A stretch of 64,000 nucleotides of DNA from an uncultured Clostridia bacterium (GCA_947624015.1 CANQIA010000003.1:1-64000); one strand, 5' to 3'. Shown: positions 1 to 9,019, counted from the first letter of the stretch. The notes: generated from the sequence alone by a model not told the origin. Made by a program: numbers and translations.

Positions 1-570
1 GGCTGCGGAAAAAATACATATTACAATATTGCTTTTTACATTGATATTTAAAATATGAAGTCCGCATACAGAAAGCATTATAAGTACAACTGAGGGCGCC
101 GAAACGCTCTTTGCGATAAAGGCGCAAAGAAGCAATACTGCCGTAATGAAAACAAAGAAGCACCGTGTTTTTTTAAAAATAAAAGTAAAAAGGGAAATAA
201 GCTCGCCGCTGAAAACGGCAAGGGCAAGCATAAGATATGAAATGTCGTAGTTTCTGAGACTTTTGCTGTCTGTAAGGGCAAAAAATACGTTCTCTGCATA
301 GGGTATGAGCTTGTACCGTTTTATGTAGGCAAAAAGCCCAAAGGCAATAAAGAACAATAATATATGGACGATATAAGCCTTCCTGTTATGTGAAAAAAGG
401 AATATCAGAACTGCCGATACAATAATAAAAGGGATGATAAAAGACTTGACGCTGCCGCCGAATATATCGGTAAAACCACAGAGTATTCCCGTGATCCCCA
501 TTAAATAAAACAAAAGAGAAAAGACGGGAGTATATTTATTTTTTTCATTTTTTTTACTTGTGTTTTTCAT
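1..570 (-). CDS. Multi-pass membrane protein, C-terminus beyond window (possibly TgpA-type transglutaminase-like)
   Basis: The minus frame is open from an ATG at 570 to the window edge (190 residues seen), after a short Lys/Asn-rich cytoplasmic start. About five or six hydrophobic segments follow, with short charged links such as SHNRKAY and YIKRYKLIPY. It starts nine bases after the stop of the DUF58 gene, so it is the third gene of a MoxR-DUF58 operon. In that widespread operon type the third gene is usually a membrane protein with N-terminal helices and an extracytoplasmic transglutaminase-like domain. The catalytic part would lie outside the window, so the family is inferred only from order and topology. 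The ribosome site is weak, which fits translational coupling. Confidence 0.7.
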   Translation of the reverse strand, partial: MKNTSKKNEKNKYTPVFSLLFYLMGITGILCGFTDIFGGSVKSFIIPFIIVSAVLIFLFSHNRKAYIVHILLFFIAFGLFAYIKRYKLIPYAENVFFALTDSKSLRNYDISYLMLALAVFSGELISLFTFIFKKTRCFFVFITAVLLLCAFIAKSVSAPSVVLIMLSVCGLHILNINVKSNIVICIFSAA

Positions 571-579
571 ATGCTTCGC

Positions 580-1617
580 CTATATGTCAAGCCTTACAGT
601 TTCCAGTTCCTTTTCAATATTTTTGCTGCTGAATCTATATATGGACTTTTTTTCAAAGTACAGCTCAAGCCTGCTGTTGAGCATAAAGCCGCCCCGGGCA
701 TTTACACTGCGGACATCATTGCTGTCGAAATAATATATCCTTGCCAGTATATGGGGAATATTTTCTTTCGAATCCATAAACATGGGCGCAGAACCGTCTG
801 TAAGCCATATATTTAAATTACCCATATTTTCAAATATACCCAGTATCACAGCCGAACACAGCTCGTAAAAAGCATCTGCATTTTCTCTGTCGGCAATATC
901 TGTCCTATCGATATCTATGATAAGATCCAAAATATCCCTTGCGGAGCTGCGGTATTCTTTAATATAAAGCTCGTCTGTTCTGGCGGATATATTTCTGTGT
1001 ATGTTTTTAAAGCTGTCGCCTGTTCTGTATTCCCTTATTTGGTATATCTCCTGCATATCCCCTTTTTCTCTGCCTGTATTTTCCCCGGAGTCGTTGTAAA
1101 ACGCCGGGCTTTTGCGCTTTATAAAAAGGGGCTTTGTCCGTGGCAGTATAAGTATATCGGCAGAGGAGACCCATTTTTTTGAAAGCTTGAATATGCCCAA
1201 AATATCCTCTGTGGCTATTTTTTTGCCTTGAATATGTATGATACCGCAGCTATCTCCCCTTATAACAGCATTTTCCTTACTGTGTGAACAGCCGTTTAGG
1301 GAAGATATTATTTTGATCCTTTTGCCTTTTTTACTGCCCTTGTAAAAATATACGCAGTAAAAGGACACCCTATGCTGAGGTATAAAAATACTGTCGATGA
1401 TATTGACAGGCACTCTTACAGGCGCATTTTTATAGCCGTATATTATGCTTTCGGTAAATCCTCCGCTTATATTTCTGAGCATAAATATGCAGAGGATAAG
1501 CATGAGCGCAAGTATAATGCCCTCGGCGGCTGAAAGCGTCATAAGTGGTATGCTCCTGCATATGCCGCCTGTATAAAAGGTCATAAGGGCTGTAACAATA
1601 AATATTATGGCGGTCAT
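580..1617 (-). CDS. DUF58 domain protein
   Basis: A 345-residue protein with two N-terminal transmembrane helices (about residues 3-20 and 27-47), then a beta-rich stretch and a C-terminal DUF58 domain. The family signature is visible around residues 190-220: REYRTGDSFKNIH followed by a Lys-Glu-Tyr strand. DUF58 proteins resemble von Willebrand A folds and accompany MoxR-type AAA ATPases; their biochemical role is poorly known. The start lies four bases after the MoxR stop, with GGAAGG inside the end of moxR as ribosome site, so the two genes are coupled. In the family tryptophan often follows IH; here it is arginine (IHRN), a small deviation. Confidence 0.88.
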   Translation of the reverse strand: MTAIIFIVTALMTFYTGGICRSIPLMTLSAAEGIILALMLILCIFMLRNISGGFTESIIYGYKNAPVRVPVNIIDSIFIPQHRVSFYCVYFYKGSKKGKRIKIISSLNGCSHSKENAVIRGDSCGIIHIQGKKIATEDILGIFKLSKKWVSSADILILPRTKPLFIKRKSPAFYNDSGENTGREKGDMQEIYQIREYRTGDSFKNIHRNISARTDELYIKEYRSSARDILDLIIDIDRTDIADRENADAFYELCSAVILGIFENMGNLNIWLTDGSAPMFMDSKENIPHILARIYYFDSNDVRSVNARGGFMLNSRLELYFEKKSIYRFSSKNIEKELETVRLDI

Positions 1618-1621
1618 CTGT

Positions 1622-2560
1622 TTACTTCCTTCCGGGCAGCGGCTTCTTTACAGTATCCAGTATTTCGTTAAGCACCAGGTCCTTGTCCTTGCCTTCAAGG
1701 GTAGCGCCGCTGTTTGTAACTATCCTGTGCTTTATGGCATAAATAAACTGTTCGTCTACATCGTCGGGAGTCACAAAATCATTACCCTTAAGCCAAGCTG
1801 AGCTTTTTGCAAGCTTTACAAGGGCTATGGTACCTCTTGGGCTTGCGCCCATTTCTATATATCTGTTATCTCTTGTAGCGGACACGAGCCTTACTATATA
1901 GTCACATATGCTTTCATCGATATATATATTTTCGATCTCATCTCTTATGCCGAATATTATATCCCTGTTTATTACTGGAGCAAGGGAGTCCGCTTTTTTA
2001 TATATAGTCACGTGCTTTGCTATTTCTATCTCGTTGAGAGGATCGGGATATCCTATGGACATGGATACCATAAACCTGTCCATTTGCGTTATGGGCAGCC
2101 TTTGAGTGCCTGTGCCGTAGGGATTTTGAGTAGCTATTACCCAGAAGGGCTGAGGTACCTTTCGTGTGACTCCTTCAACGCTTACCTGCTTTTCCTCCAT
2201 GACCTCCAGAAGGGCAGACTGAGTTTTGGGCGACGTTCTGTTTATCTCATCGGCAAGAAGTATATTGCAAAATACCGCTCCCTCCTGATATACAAATTTT
2301 TCGGTATCTTTTCTGTATATTGAAAAGCCCGTAAGATCGGAGGGCATTACATCCGGCGTGAACTGTACTCTTTTGCTTTCCATATCCATTGAGCGTGCAA
2401 AGGATACGGCAAGGGTGGTTTTTCCCACTCCGGGATAATCCTCCAGCAGTATATGACCCTCTGCAAGCAGTGCGATCAGAACCTCTTTTATTATGTTTTC
2501 CTTGCCCAATATTACATTGTTTATATTATGGAGCAATTGCTTTGCTTTTTCTCTGTACAT
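1622..2560 (-). CDS. MoxR family AAA+ ATPase
   Basis: A cytoplasmic AAA+ ATPase of 312 residues. Walker A is GVGKTT near residues 44-49 and Walker B is LLADE near 101-105, followed by the family-typical INRTSPKTQSALLE. Later come ATQNP (sensor region) and a C-terminal lid helical domain. MoxR ATPases are thought to act as chaperones that mature or insert metal or partner proteins, commonly with a DUF58/VWA protein, which follows here. The start chosen is MYREK at 2560, because AAAGGAGG lies at the right distance; the longer reading frame upstream runs through the promoter. First gene of the operon. Confidence 0.93.
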   Translation of the reverse strand: MYREKAKQLLHNINNVILGKENIIKEVLIALLAEGHILLEDYPGVGKTTLAVSFARSMDMESKRVQFTPDVMPSDLTGFSIYRKDTEKFVYQEGAVFCNILLADEINRTSPKTQSALLEVMEEKQVSVEGVTRKVPQPFWVIATQNPYGTGTQRLPITQMDRFMVSMSIGYPDPLNEIEIAKHVTIYKKADSLAPVINRDIIFGIRDEIENIYIDESICDYIVRLVSATRDNRYIEMGASPRGTIALVKLAKSSAWLKGNDFVTPDDVDEQFIYAIKHRIVTNSGATLEGKDKDLVLNEILDTVKKPLPGRK

Positions 2561-2581
2561 ACTATCGCCTCCTTTATATAT

Positions 2582-2610
2582 TTTATAATATAAAGGGGGC
2601 TTTAAGTCAA
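2582..2610 (-). promoter_or_regulatory. Sigma-A promoter of the moxR operon
   Basis: On the minus strand TTGACT (2610-2605) and TATAAA (2587-2582) are separated by 17 bases, about 20 bases before the moxR ribosome site. Confidence 0.7.
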
Positions 2611-2707
2611 GTGTGTATAACAAATATCCCTATACTTTTAAGACCTACCGAAAGCATAACGGAAAAGAGTAAGAAACCCACTAATACATTTTTGCCCCCA
2701 AAAAAAT

Positions 2708-2733
2708 AAAAAGGACGCCGAAGCTTCCTTTTT
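2708..2733 (-). terminator. Terminator after ispE
   Basis: An 8-bp stem (AAAAAGGA/TCCTTTTT) with a ten-base loop lies just past the ispE stop. On the minus strand it continues into a T-rich run. Confidence 0.65.
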
Positions 2734-2739
2734 ATATAC

Positions 2740-3612
2740 TTATCTTGAGGTATTAAACACTGTGGTAATGTACACCTCTTTAAATCTGAATTTGTTTTTT
2801 ATTGCCTTAAGTCCCTTAAGGGCGGTCTTATAATCCTCGTAAAAGCCGAAAACCGTGGGACCGCTTCCGCTCATCATACTGCCTATGGCGTCGTTTTCCA
2901 TCATTATTTTTTTAACATCGGCTATAATGGGATATTTTTTTATGGTAACGCTTTCCAGCACATTGCACATATTTTGGCATATCCCATTCAGATCCTTAGC
3001 CCTTATAAGCTCTATCATTTTATTGTTGTCGGGACGCTTATCCACATCCTTTGCAGCGAAGGAGCCGAAAACAGCCGCCGTAGATACATTAATAGGGGGC
3101 TTTGCTATAAGCACGGTACAGTTGGGGAAAGGGGGAAGGGGAGTAAGTATCTCGCCTATACCCTCGGCAAGAGCGGTGCCTCTCATAATACAGTAGGGTA
3201 CGTCTGCTCCAAGCTCCTTGCCTATTGCCATAAGCTCCTTGTCGCTGACGTTTAAGCCAAAAAGATTCCTTATTCCTATAAGCGTGGCGGCGCAGTCTGT
3301 GCTTCCTCCCGCCATTCCTGCGGCAACGGGTATGTTCTTGGAAAGCTCTATTTTTATGCCGTCTTCAATGCCGTATTTCTCCTTCATCACAAGGGCTGCT
3401 CTGTATACGAGATTTCTTTCATCGCATGGCAGCCAGCTAAGATTGGAACTCATTTGTACATTTTCCGTATCGGTCTTTTCTATAAAAATGTTGTCGCACA
3501 GGTTTATGGTCTGCATTATCATTGACAGATCGTGATAGCCGTCGGCTCTTTTGCCCAGTACGTCAAGGGTTATATTTATTTTTGCTCTGGCATTGAGTTT
3601 GATAGAATTCAT
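2740..3612 (-). CDS. ispE: 4-diphosphocytidyl-2-C-methyl-D-erythritol kinase
   Basis: GHMP-fold kinase of 290 residues, the normal size. It phosphorylates the 2-hydroxyl of CDP-methylerythritol in the MEP (non-mevalonate) isoprenoid pathway, in the cytoplasm. Motif 1 is KINITLDVLGKRADGYHD near residues 11-28. The ATP-binding loop PVAAGMAGGSTDCA is near 95-108, and the C-terminal GSGPTVFGF motif is near 251. It stands alone on the minus strand, divergent from pyrE, with GGAGA shortly before its ATG and its own terminator. The family assignment is firm from the three GHMP motifs plus the length. Confidence 0.95.
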   Translation of the reverse strand: MNSIKLNARAKINITLDVLGKRADGYHDLSMIMQTINLCDNIFIEKTDTENVQMSSNLSWLPCDERNLVYRAALVMKEKYGIEDGIKIELSKNIPVAAGMAGGSTDCAATLIGIRNLFGLNVSDKELMAIGKELGADVPYCIMRGTALAEGIGEILTPLPPFPNCTVLIAKPPINVSTAAVFGSFAAKDVDKRPDNNKMIELIRAKDLNGICQNMCNVLESVTIKKYPIIADVKKIMMENDAIGSMMSGSGPTVFGFYEDYKTALKGLKAIKNKFRFKEVYITTVFNTSR

Positions 3613-3693
3613 ATATCTTCTCCTTGTCTATGTACTTTAAGTTAAGTATAGCCTCTTGTAAAGCAGTAGTCAAATGATTTTTTAATAAAAAAG

Positions 3694-3722
3694 TTGAAAA
3701 ATACCGATATATATGATATTAT
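3694..3722 (+). promoter_or_regulatory. Promoter of pyrE
   Basis: TTGAAA, 17 bases, TATTAT, then a leader of about 35 bases to the pyrE ribosome site AAGGAGG. No PyrR-type attenuator is visible in this short leader. Confidence 0.65.
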
Positions 3723-3763
3723 AAAATCAAGTAATTATGCATTAACGATCAAGGAGGTAACAT

Positions 3764-4420
3764 ATGAGCTATAAAAAGGAATTTATAAAATTCATGTGTG
3801 ATGCGGGAGTGCTTACATTCGGCGAATTTACTCTTAAGAGCGGAAGAAAAGCACCTTATTTTATAAATACCGGAAATTATAAGACGGGAGAGCATATTGC
3901 AAAGCTGGGCGAATTCTATGCAAAATGTATAGAAGAAAACGGTGTTGACGCCAATGTATTTTTCGGACCGGCTTATAAAGGCATCCCTCTTGCGGTAGCT
4001 GCGTCAATAGCCCTTTTCAACAATACGGGAAGATCGGTAAACTATTGCTTCAACAGAAAGGAAGCAAAGGATCACGGAGAAGGCGGCGTCATAGTCGGAC
4101 ACAAGCTCTGCAAAGGGGACAGGGTTGCTGTAATAGAGGATGTTATAACAGCAGGCACCGCTATAAGGGAGACCCTGCCGATACTTAAAAATGCCGATGA
4201 CGTAGATGTGAGCTGCGTTATCATTTCCGTTGACAGAATGGAAAAGGGCAAGGGCGAAAAGTCGGCTGTGCAGGAGGTATATGATGAGTTTGGCATAAAG
4301 GTATATCCTATTGTTACCGTATGCGATATTATTGAATGTATCGAGGACGGCACCATAGAGGGCAAAGAATACCTTGAAGCCATGAAGGAATACAGAAAAA
4401 ACTACGGCATTGAAATGTAA
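3764..4420 (+). CDS. pyrE: Orotate phosphoribosyltransferase
   Basis: A 218-residue type I phosphoribosyltransferase that makes OMP from orotate and PRPP in pyrimidine synthesis. The PRPP loop AVIEDVITAGTA is at about residues 122-133. The flexible-loop motif RKEAKDHGEGG is at about 98-108, and TLKSGRKAPYFIN near 23-35 is typical of PyrE. The ATG follows AAGGAGG at seven bases. The gene is monocistronic here, away from other pyr genes, which is common in Clostridia. Identity is secure. Confidence 0.95.
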   Translation: MSYKKEFIKFMCDAGVLTFGEFTLKSGRKAPYFINTGNYKTGEHIAKLGEFYAKCIEENGVDANVFFGPAYKGIPLAVAASIALFNNTGRSVNYCFNRKEAKDHGEGGVIVGHKLCKGDRVAVIEDVITAGTAIRETLPILKNADDVDVSCVIISVDRMEKGKGEKSAVQEVYDEFGIKVYPIVTVCDIIECIEDGTIEGKEYLEAMKEYRKNYGIEM

Positions 4421-4446
4421 TTGTAATAATTGTCATATAATGGTAT

Positions 4447-4475
4447 TTGATTAATGGGCAATTATCTGTTATACT
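4447..4475 (+). promoter_or_regulatory. Promoter of the secreted stalk protein gene
   Basis: TTGATT, 17 bases, TATACT, placed about 58 bases before the ATG at 4533. Confidence 0.6.
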
Positions 4476-4532
4476 AGTTCTATAAGGGGCAGGAAATTAT
4501 AACCTGTTATTAAAAAGAAAGGTGTGAAATTT

Positions 4533-6578
4533 ATGAAGAGAGTTGTAAGCTTATTTATAACTATGGCTGTTATGCTTTCGGCAGTATGCTTTCCGACGTT
4601 TGTCAATGCTGCTACTGAGTATGTAACGGTATATCTTAATGAAAAAGCCATTGACTTTCCGGCAACCGACGCAAGACCGCAGATCTTCAGCAACAGGACA
4701 TATGTTCCCGTAAGAAAGACCTGCGAGGCTCTGGGACTGACAGTTGACTGGAATTCCAAAACAGAAACCCTGACATTTAACAGAGCAGGCGTTGTTATTT
4801 CTCATACAATGCGTTCTACCATAGTTTATGTAAACGGCGAGGCAGTCAATTTCGACACTCCGTCCATCAACAAGAACAACAGAACTCTTATGCCTATAAG
4901 AATGTTGGCTGAGTCTATCGGCGCTGTTGTTACATGGGACAATCCTACAAGAAGCGTACATATTACCACAAACGAATCTGTAGTGGTAACTCCCACTACT
5001 CCTTCCTCTTCTGCGACTGATGTTATGATCAATTCTCTTTCAACAGACAAGCAGAACGTGGGCAATGAGGATACGGTCACACTTACCGCTGTGGCAAATG
5101 CTTCAACAGAGAAGGTAAGATTTGTAAATGCTTCAAATAACAATGTACTGGGCGAGGCAGACGAATTTGTTGCCAACAGCGACGGTACAAGGACATTCAT
5201 ATATGAACACAAGTGTGTAAACGATACAAACAACCAGATAATATTCAGCATTCAGGCTATACCAGGCACCTCCTCCGCTTATTCCGATACGGCTTCCGCA
5301 TCCAAGACGGTAGGTATTATAATATCAAATGAAAAATCAAGCAGCAAAGACGATGACAACAGCGGAGATTTTAAGTCAAAGTATATGTTGAGCTGCAAGC
5401 TCCTTACTCCTAAGGTACAGACCGACAGCGAGGCAAGGATAAAGATAAAGACTACGGACGATGTAAGAAGAATAAAGATCACAAATGACTTTAACAGCCG
5501 TTCCGTTACAGAAGACGAATACGATGAGGACAGCGATGACAACAGAACATTCAACTGCGAAGTCGAGATGCCGGAAGAGGGTAAGCATAAGCTTTATGTA
5601 TACCTTTATGTTTCAAGAGACGGAGACTATGAGGAAGTCTATGAAACTCTTAATGTAGATGTAGACGATGATTATGACGAAGACGATATAGAGTACGACG
5701 ATCTTGAAATAATAGATATGTGGCTCAACAACGACTACGGCTACAAGGGCTATGATTCCACAGTATATGTAAAGACATCCAAGGATGTTGAGTACCTTGA
5801 GCTGCTCAGAGAAGGTCAGGAACCCGGCGAGGGTCTTACCCGTTCCGCTACTGAGGAAAAGTACACAAGCTACTACTACTGGGAGTTCCCCTTTGAGGTA
5901 AAGCAAACAGGCGATACGAAGTATACGCTTCTTGCTTACAATGAGAATGAGGACTATGTATCCGAGACCTTCAAGCTGGAGGGACGTCCCTTTGACAGAT
6001 ATGATCCTGCAGTTTTGAATATTGACCAAAGAAGCTCTACGGTAATAGAAGGCGACGAAATTACAATAAGCGTTACCTGTACAGGCGTTACAGACAGGAT
6101 AAGAGTAACAAGAGGCACTACCAATACGGTATATGAGTCAGAGAAGCAAGGCTCAAGCTCAGGCTCCACAAAGACATTTAAGGCTACATTTACCGTAGAT
6201 GATATCGATGCGGACTATTATGTAACGGCATATGATACATCCGATAACTATGACAGGATGAAATTTAAGATAACAGGGGATGTTTACAGCGAAATAAAGA
6301 TCGTGGATTATAATCTTGAAGACGATGATATAGACGAGGGCGATCTTGTAAATATTACCGTTACCACATCTAATTCCTGTGAAAAGATATGGATAGAAGA
6401 TAACAGAGGCGAAAGAGTTTCCGCTATCTACAGCAAGCCAAAAAGAGAAAAGAACGACAACTATGAATGGGAGATTACCTTCTCGCCAATAGATGACGGC
6501 AGAAGATCATACACCATAATAGCAGAAGACGATAACAAGAATCAAGATACCGATGATTTTATCGTAAGAGTAAGATAA
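4533..6578 (+). CDS. Secreted protein with copper-amine-oxidase-like N-terminal domain and acidic beta repeats
   Basis: Predicted exported protein of 681 residues. The signal peptide (about 1-26, ending VNA) is followed by a domain of the copper amine oxidase N-terminal type at about 28-146. Its two hallmark units are FSNRTYVPVRKTCEALG...VDW and NNRTLMPIRMLAESIGA...TW. In Firmicutes these domains are common on cell-surface proteins and do not imply oxidase activity. The rest (about 170-680) is rich in Asp and Glu and looks like five or six Ig-like beta modules of about 90 residues, with recurring starts such as 'D-E-(V/I)-x-I-x-V-T'. No sortase motif or S-layer domain is visible. The start at 4533 is preferred over the upstream GTG because GAAAGGTG then lies eight bases away. 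Substrate and role are unknown. Confidence 0.8.
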   Translation: MKRVVSLFITMAVMLSAVCFPTFVNAATEYVTVYLNEKAIDFPATDARPQIFSNRTYVPVRKTCEALGLTVDWNSKTETLTFNRAGVVISHTMRSTIVYVNGEAVNFDTPSINKNNRTLMPIRMLAESIGAVVTWDNPTRSVHITTNESVVVTPTTPSSSATDVMINSLSTDKQNVGNEDTVTLTAVANASTEKVRFVNASNNNVLGEADEFVANSDGTRTFIYEHKCVNDTNNQIIFSIQAIPGTSSAYSDTASASKTVGIIISNEKSSSKDDDNSGDFKSKYMLSCKLLTPKVQTDSEARIKIKTTDDVRRIKITNDFNSRSVTEDEYDEDSDDNRTFNCEVEMPEEGKHKLYVYLYVSRDGDYEEVYETLNVDVDDDYDEDDIEYDDLEIIDMWLNNDYGYKGYDSTVYVKTSKDVEYLELLREGQEPGEGLTRSATEEKYTSYYYWEFPFEVKQTGDTKYTLLAYNENEDYVSETFKLEGRPFDRYDPAVLNIDQRSSTVIEGDEITISVTCTGVTDRIRVTRGTTNTVYESEKQGSSSGSTKTFKATFTVDDIDADYYVTAYDTSDNYDRMKFKITGDVYSEIKIVDYNLEDDDIDEGDLVNITVTTSNSCEKIWIEDNRGERVSAIYSKPKREKNDNYEWEITFSPIDDGRRSYTIIAEDDNKNQDTDDFIVRVR

Positions 6579-6587
6579 TGACACGAG

Positions 6588-6613
6588 CAAGGGGCTGTAC
6601 GGACAGCCCCTTG
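6588..6613 (+). terminator. Terminator after the stalk protein gene
   Basis: Ten-bp GC-rich stem CAAGGGGCTG/CAGCCCCTTG with a six-base loop, ten bases past the stop. The T-tail is weak. Confidence 0.55.
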
Positions 6614-6686
6614 ATTTATGGGATATGATAAGAGGCGTATCATTCATATCCCCGATATGATGTAGCTATTTTTACAGGAGGATATT

Positions 6687-7178
6687 ATGCTTCATATACT
6701 TTGCGGCGACGGAAAGGGCAAGACCACCTCTGCCATAGGTATGGCGATAAGGGCGGCAGGCAGAGGGAAAAAGGTAGCCTTTGTTCAGTTTTTAAAGGGA
6801 ATGGATACGGGAGAGATACATATACTTTCGCAAATCAAAGGCATAGATGTAATAAGAAACGATTCCCTTACATCATTTGACTACAAAAGCGTACCCGATA
6901 TTGACATTATATTCAATAAAATGCTTGATAGCATAGATATAAAGGCTTATGACTTGGTAATACTTGACGAAATAGCCGCTGCCTATAAATACGGATATAC
7001 GGACAGGGAAAAGACCGACGGCTTTATATTCGGTTTTCCCAAGGATAAGGAGCTTGTGCTGACAGGCAGGGAACCAAATATCAAATGGATAGAAAGAGCC
7101 GATTATGTAAGCGATATCAAAAAAATAAAGCACCCTTATGACAAAGGCATAAAAGCAAGGGAGGGAATAGAACTGTGA
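6687..7178 (+). CDS. cobO: Corrinoid adenosyltransferase, CobA/CobO/BtuR type
   Basis: A 163-residue P-loop enzyme that transfers the adenosyl group of ATP to cob(I)alamin or precursors. The P-loop GDGKGKTTSA is at residues 6-15, followed by the family stretch KKVAFVQFLKG. The Walker B-like segment is YDLVILDEI and the C-terminus has ELVLTGREPN, all typical of BtuR/CobO. At 163 residues it is slightly short (usual 175-200) because the C-terminal tail is trimmed. It overlaps the next gene by four bases (GTGA), so the two are coupled. I see no cobalamin riboswitch in the short upstream gap. No other corrinoid gene lies nearby, so it may serve salvage. Confidence 0.9.
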   Translation: MLHILCGDGKGKTTSAIGMAIRAAGRGKKVAFVQFLKGMDTGEIHILSQIKGIDVIRNDSLTSFDYKSVPDIDIIFNKMLDSIDIKAYDLVILDEIAAAYKYGYTDREKTDGFIFGFPKDKELVLTGREPNIKWIERADYVSDIKKIKHPYDKGIKAREGIEL

Positions 7179-7825
7179 ATGTAAAAGCAATTGTATTCGA
7201 TATGGACGGTACCCTTATAAATTCCCTTGAGGATATAGCTTACAGTGTGAATTGCGCTCTTACGGAATTCGGTTATAATAACAGGAGCATAGATGAGATA
7301 AAAGCATTTGTGGGAAACGGCGCAGATATGCTTATAAGAAGGGCGCTGCCTTCGGAAGGGCAAAAGGACTTTGAGGCAGTGTTCAGCGCTTACAGAGGCT
7401 ATTATAAGCAGAACCTTTGTGTCAGAACAAGACCTTACGAGGGTATAGAGGAGCTTTTGGACAGGCTGAGAGAAAAGGGGATAAGCACCGCTGTCGTTAC
7501 AAACAAAAATGACGATGATGCAAAATACATTGCAAAAAAGCTTCTGCCGGGCAAAATAGATGTAATTGTAGGCGCAGATCCGGGAAAAAGAAATAAAAAG
7601 CCTGACCCACAGCCTGTACTTATGGCTCTTGATATGTTGGGAGTAAGCAAAGAGGAGGCATATTATGCGGGAGATTCGGAAACGGATGTACAAACGGCAG
7701 AAAACACAGGTATGAAGTGCATAGGCTGCAGTTGGGGCTTTAGAGAAAGAGCCGTGCTTGAAAAATGCGATATCATAGTCGATAAGGCAGAAGATATGAT
7801 CAGTCTGATAGAAAGCGGGCATTAA
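7175..7825 (+). CDS. HAD-family phosphatase (phosphoglycolate phosphatase-like)
   Basis: A 216-residue HAD superfamily hydrolase. Motif I is FDMDGTL with the nucleophile Asp9 and acid Asp11. A helical cap of the PGP/beta-phosphoglucomutase class follows (about 15-85). Motif II is VVTNK, motif III the lysine in KKPDPQP, and motif IV AGDSETD. This set is typical of Gph/PpaX-like enzymes, but substrate cannot be read from sequence. Translation starts at a GTG that overlaps the adenosyltransferase stop codon, with GGGAGGG upstream in the previous gene. The operon ends at a long perfect hairpin. Confidence 0.85.
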   Translation: MNVKAIVFDMDGTLINSLEDIAYSVNCALTEFGYNNRSIDEIKAFVGNGADMLIRRALPSEGQKDFEAVFSAYRGYYKQNLCVRTRPYEGIEELLDRLREKGISTAVVTNKNDDDAKYIAKKLLPGKIDVIVGADPGKRNKKPDPQPVLMALDMLGVSKEEAYYAGDSETDVQTAENTGMKCIGCSWGFRERAVLEKCDIIVDKAEDMISLIESGH

Positions 7826-7828
7826 ATA

Positions 7829-7874
7829 CATATGAAAAAGGACTTATGGTTGCCCATAAGTCCTTTTTCATATG
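7829..7874. terminator. Bidirectional terminator between convergent genes
   Basis: A perfect 21-bp inverted repeat with a four-base loop (TTGC), including AAAAAGG and CCTTTTT arms, serves both the HAD phosphatase gene and the convergent small gene. Confidence 0.85.
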
Positions 7875-7881
7875 TTTAATA

Positions 7882-8085
7882 TTAGATCTCGAAAAAGCTA
7901 TCGTCTGATCCTTCGCCATTAAATACATAATAGCATCTGCCTTCTTCAGGCTTATAGTAAAGATCAACTGTCTTTAAGTCCTTGACCTTATTGCCGTCTG
8001 ACTTCCAAATTTCTTTTGCAGTGTCTAAAAGATGTGTATCGTCTACATCATGACCCTGATACTGAACTGTTAATACGCTTTTCAT
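7882..8085 (-). CDS. Small DUF6465-like protein
   Basis: A 67-residue acidic cytoplasmic protein. It resembles the small Firmicute family I know as DUF6465: an N-terminal strand VLTVQYQGHDV, a central helix AKEIWKSDGNKVKDLK, then DLYYKPEEGRCYYVFNGE. Function is unknown. It has its own promoter (TTGACA at 8174-8169, TATTAT at 8151-8146, 17-base spacing) and a good ribosome site, AAAGGAG. Length matches the family. The family name is from memory of the motif order; a profile search would settle it. Confidence 0.75.
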   Translation of the reverse strand: MKSVLTVQYQGHDVDDTHLLDTAKEIWKSDGNKVKDLKTVDLYYKPEEGRCYYVFNGEGSDDSFFEI

Positions 8086-8145
8086 TTGTAGTTATCTCCT
8101 TTCTAAAATTACTTTAAATAAGTAATTCACCCAATTGACTTCTCT

Positions 8146-8174
8146 ATAATACTCTTTTTTTTAGGTTTTGTCAA
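8146..8174 (-). promoter_or_regulatory. Promoter of the DUF6465-like gene
   Basis: TTGACA, 17 bases, TATTAT on the minus strand, with a 60-base leader. Confidence 0.7.
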
Positions 8175-8234
8175 CATTTTATGTAGTATCTGTGAGATTT
8201 CAACAATTAAAATTGCCAATAATATGTTTTTTTA

Positions 8235-8873
8235 TTAAATTTCGTCAATAAATTCGTTAAAAACTTCGATTTTTGATACAGATACCTCATATGCCGTTTT
8301 TTCGATAGTTTCTTCTTCCGATATTTTTTTCTGATATATACGGGATTGAATCCTTCCCGAAATGATAATATTGTCTCCGACTTCAAAGCTCTTTGCAAAT
8401 TTTGCATTTCTTCCCCAACATATTACGGGGATATAATCGGATTTATTATATAATCTGTTTACGGCAAGCAGTATATCTGCGATCTCTCTTCCGAAAGGCG
8501 TTTTCCTGTATACGGTAGGCTTGCATATATATCCATTTAAAAATATAGAATTAATATCTGCATCCGAGGGCGGGTCGATCTCAATTTCCTTTGCAAACAC
8601 AGTAAGTATAAGATGTGTTTTTCCCTCCGAATAGCTGTTGTAGGAACGGAGCTGTCCCTTTATCTCCGCTCTGTCTCCCGTCTTAGCTTGGTTATCTATA
8701 AGAAGCCTTTCGGATACGGTAACAGGCAGTATATCCTTGGCTGAGCTTAATCTCTGGCATTCCAGCATAAATGTATAAAAGGCCTCTCCGTGAGCGCTGT
8801 GGCTGAATGTAAATTCAGATATTATTCTTCCGCTCAGGTGTACGTCGTTATTCTTATCATAATTATTTTCCAT
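8235..8873 (-). CDS. Tandem OB-fold single-stranded-DNA-binding-like protein
   Basis: A 212-residue protein with two SSB/PriB-like OB folds. The first (about 10-95) starts DVHLSGRIISEFTFSHSAHG. The second (about 105-205) contains IFLNGYICKPTVYRKTPFG, then a run like canonical SSB (IPVICWGRNAKFAKSFEVGD, IISGRIQSR). It lacks the acidic flexible tail that ends true SSB proteins and recruits partners, so it is unlikely to be the main SSB. Such double-OB proteins occur in Clostridia with unclear roles. ATG follows AAGGAG at eight bases. It is divergent from trpD. Confidence 0.8.
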   Translation of the reverse strand: MENNYDKNNDVHLSGRIISEFTFSHSAHGEAFYTFMLECQRLSSAKDILPVTVSERLLIDNQAKTGDRAEIKGQLRSYNSYSEGKTHLILTVFAKEIEIDPPSDADINSIFLNGYICKPTVYRKTPFGREIADILLAVNRLYNKSDYIPVICWGRNAKFAKSFEVGDNIIISGRIQSRIYQKKISEEETIEKTAYEVSVSKIEVFNEFIDEI

Positions 8874-8954
8874 TTGTTTTGCTCCTTTCTTAAGTTACCC
8901 TTATTATTTCTATTCACATTAACAGTAGTTTAGAATAAAAAAGTAAAATATCTG

Positions 8955-8983
8955 TTGCAATATCCATTTTATGGTGGTATCAT
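8955..8983 (+). promoter_or_regulatory. Promoter of trpD
   Basis: TTGCAA, 17 bases, TATCAT. No T-box or trp attenuator fits in the 30-base leader. Confidence 0.6.
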
Positions 8984-9019
8984 ATTAAATAAATAATTAT
9001 GCATGAAAGGACGAATAAT

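Noticed and set aside
6614..6686. Cobalamin riboswitch before the adenosyltransferase
   Set aside because: The gap is too short and no B12-box-like sequence is present.
7136..7831. 231-residue minus-strand open frame opposite the HAD phosphatase
   Set aside because: Shadow of the HAD gene, whose motifs are all on the plus strand; Cys/Tyr-rich nonsense composition.
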